From positions 1 to 34,314 of the forward strand of contig NZ_RQVK01000016.1 of the NCBI RefSeq assembly GCF_003992015.1: a DNA stretch of 34,314 nucleotides, in the 5' to 3' direction. The DNA is from Veillonella sp. VA137. GTDB taxonomy: Bacteria > Bacillota > Negativicutes > Veillonellales > Veillonellaceae. Shown here in pieces: positions 34,240 through 34,314 of this stretch. Within the stretch, counting starts at the first letter, position 1. Every line of letters begins with the position of its first letter. The notes below the pieces were generated by a model. That model did no database searches and had not been told where the DNA came from. It was given only the letters and a program-made list of their open reading frames with translations. The translations under genes were made by a program, and so were the position numbers.

Positions 34240-34269
34240 GGCTCTTTGTCAAATGTGGGGGCTACTCAT
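34240..34269 (+). repeat. repeat shared with the left end of the window
   Basis: GGCTCTTTGTCAAATGTGGG followed by GGCTACTCAT matches the minus-strand reading of bases 75-46 at 25 of 30 positions. It may be an insertion-element end or a dispersed intergenic repeat. The window stops 45 bases later, so its extent is not visible. Confidence 0.6.
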
Positions 34270-34280
34270 GTAAAAGCTTT

Positions 34281-34310
34281 TAGCGCTAGCTATGGAAATA
34301 GCTAGCGCTA
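34281..34310 (+). terminator. terminator hairpin after the rsmD-coaD unit
   Basis: TAGCGCTAGCTAT and its exact complement ATAGCTAGCGCTA surround a GGAA tetraloop, a 13-bp perfect stem followed by TTCT where the window ends. The T-run is only partly visible. Confidence 0.65.
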
Positions 34311-34314
34311 TTCT

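Noticed and set aside
34281-34310. The 13-bp perfect inverted repeat as a recombination or attachment site.
   Set aside because: A GGAA tetraloop, its position just after the last gene and the start of a T-run fit a transcription terminator better.

Overview
The window reads as chromosome of a low-GC, Gram-negative-type (diderm) Firmicute. The most likely source is Veillonella or a close relative in the Negativicutes. This is inferred from gene content and order, not from a search: an IspH protein fused to ribosomal-S1 repeats, Firmicutes-style housekeeping order (scpAB, cmk, plsC, ispH-rpsA, der, plsY, gpsA), and envelope genes expected in a cell with an outer membrane (PilM/N/O-like proteins, a MacAB-type exporter, an ArnT-like glycosyltransferase, a phosphoethanolamine-transferase-like enzyme). 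No rRNA, tRNA, CRISPR array, prophage or intact transposase was seen.

Left part (1-12.3 kb). A hairpin-rich intergenic repeat is followed by an OatA-like O-acetyltransferase (209-2092) with its own terminator. A compact type IV pilus / DNA-uptake cluster then runs from 2304 to 10623: a short PilB/ComGA-like ATPase, a PilT-like ATPase, PilC, a major pilin, a short prepilin peptidase, four minor pseudopilins, and PilM-, PilN- and PilO-like proteins. A perfect 24-bp palindrome lies in front of the cluster and could be an operator. Inside it, just before the last pseudopilin, is a decayed tandem copy of that gene's leader. No secretin (PilQ) or PilP is present. A shikimate-kinase-like gene and pfkA follow.

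Middle (12.4-21.1 kb). A tripartite exporter (MacA-like adaptor, separate ATPase and permease) is followed by gatC-gatA-gatB, which make the amidotransferase that forms Gln-tRNA and/or Asn-tRNA. Next come a small two-helix membrane protein and an ArnT-like glycosyltransferase. The glycosyltransferase converges on a phosphoethanolamine-transferase-like gene on the minus strand. The gap between them holds two hairpins and degenerate repeat ends.

Right part (21.1-34.3 kb). After the only confident minus-strand gene, a long tightly packed plus-strand run covers chromosome segregation (scpA, scpB), RNA modification (rluB-like), a BaiN/YhiN-like flavoprotein, nucleotide and lipid synthesis (cmk, plsC), and the ispH-S1 fusion. 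Then come der-plsY-gpsA and rsmD-coaD with a small coiled-coil gene. The most unusual points are the mosaic pilus cluster, the duplicated pseudopilin leader, a strong ribosome-binding site inside the ispH-S1 junction, a degenerate PilM, and a shared repeat at the two ends of the window.
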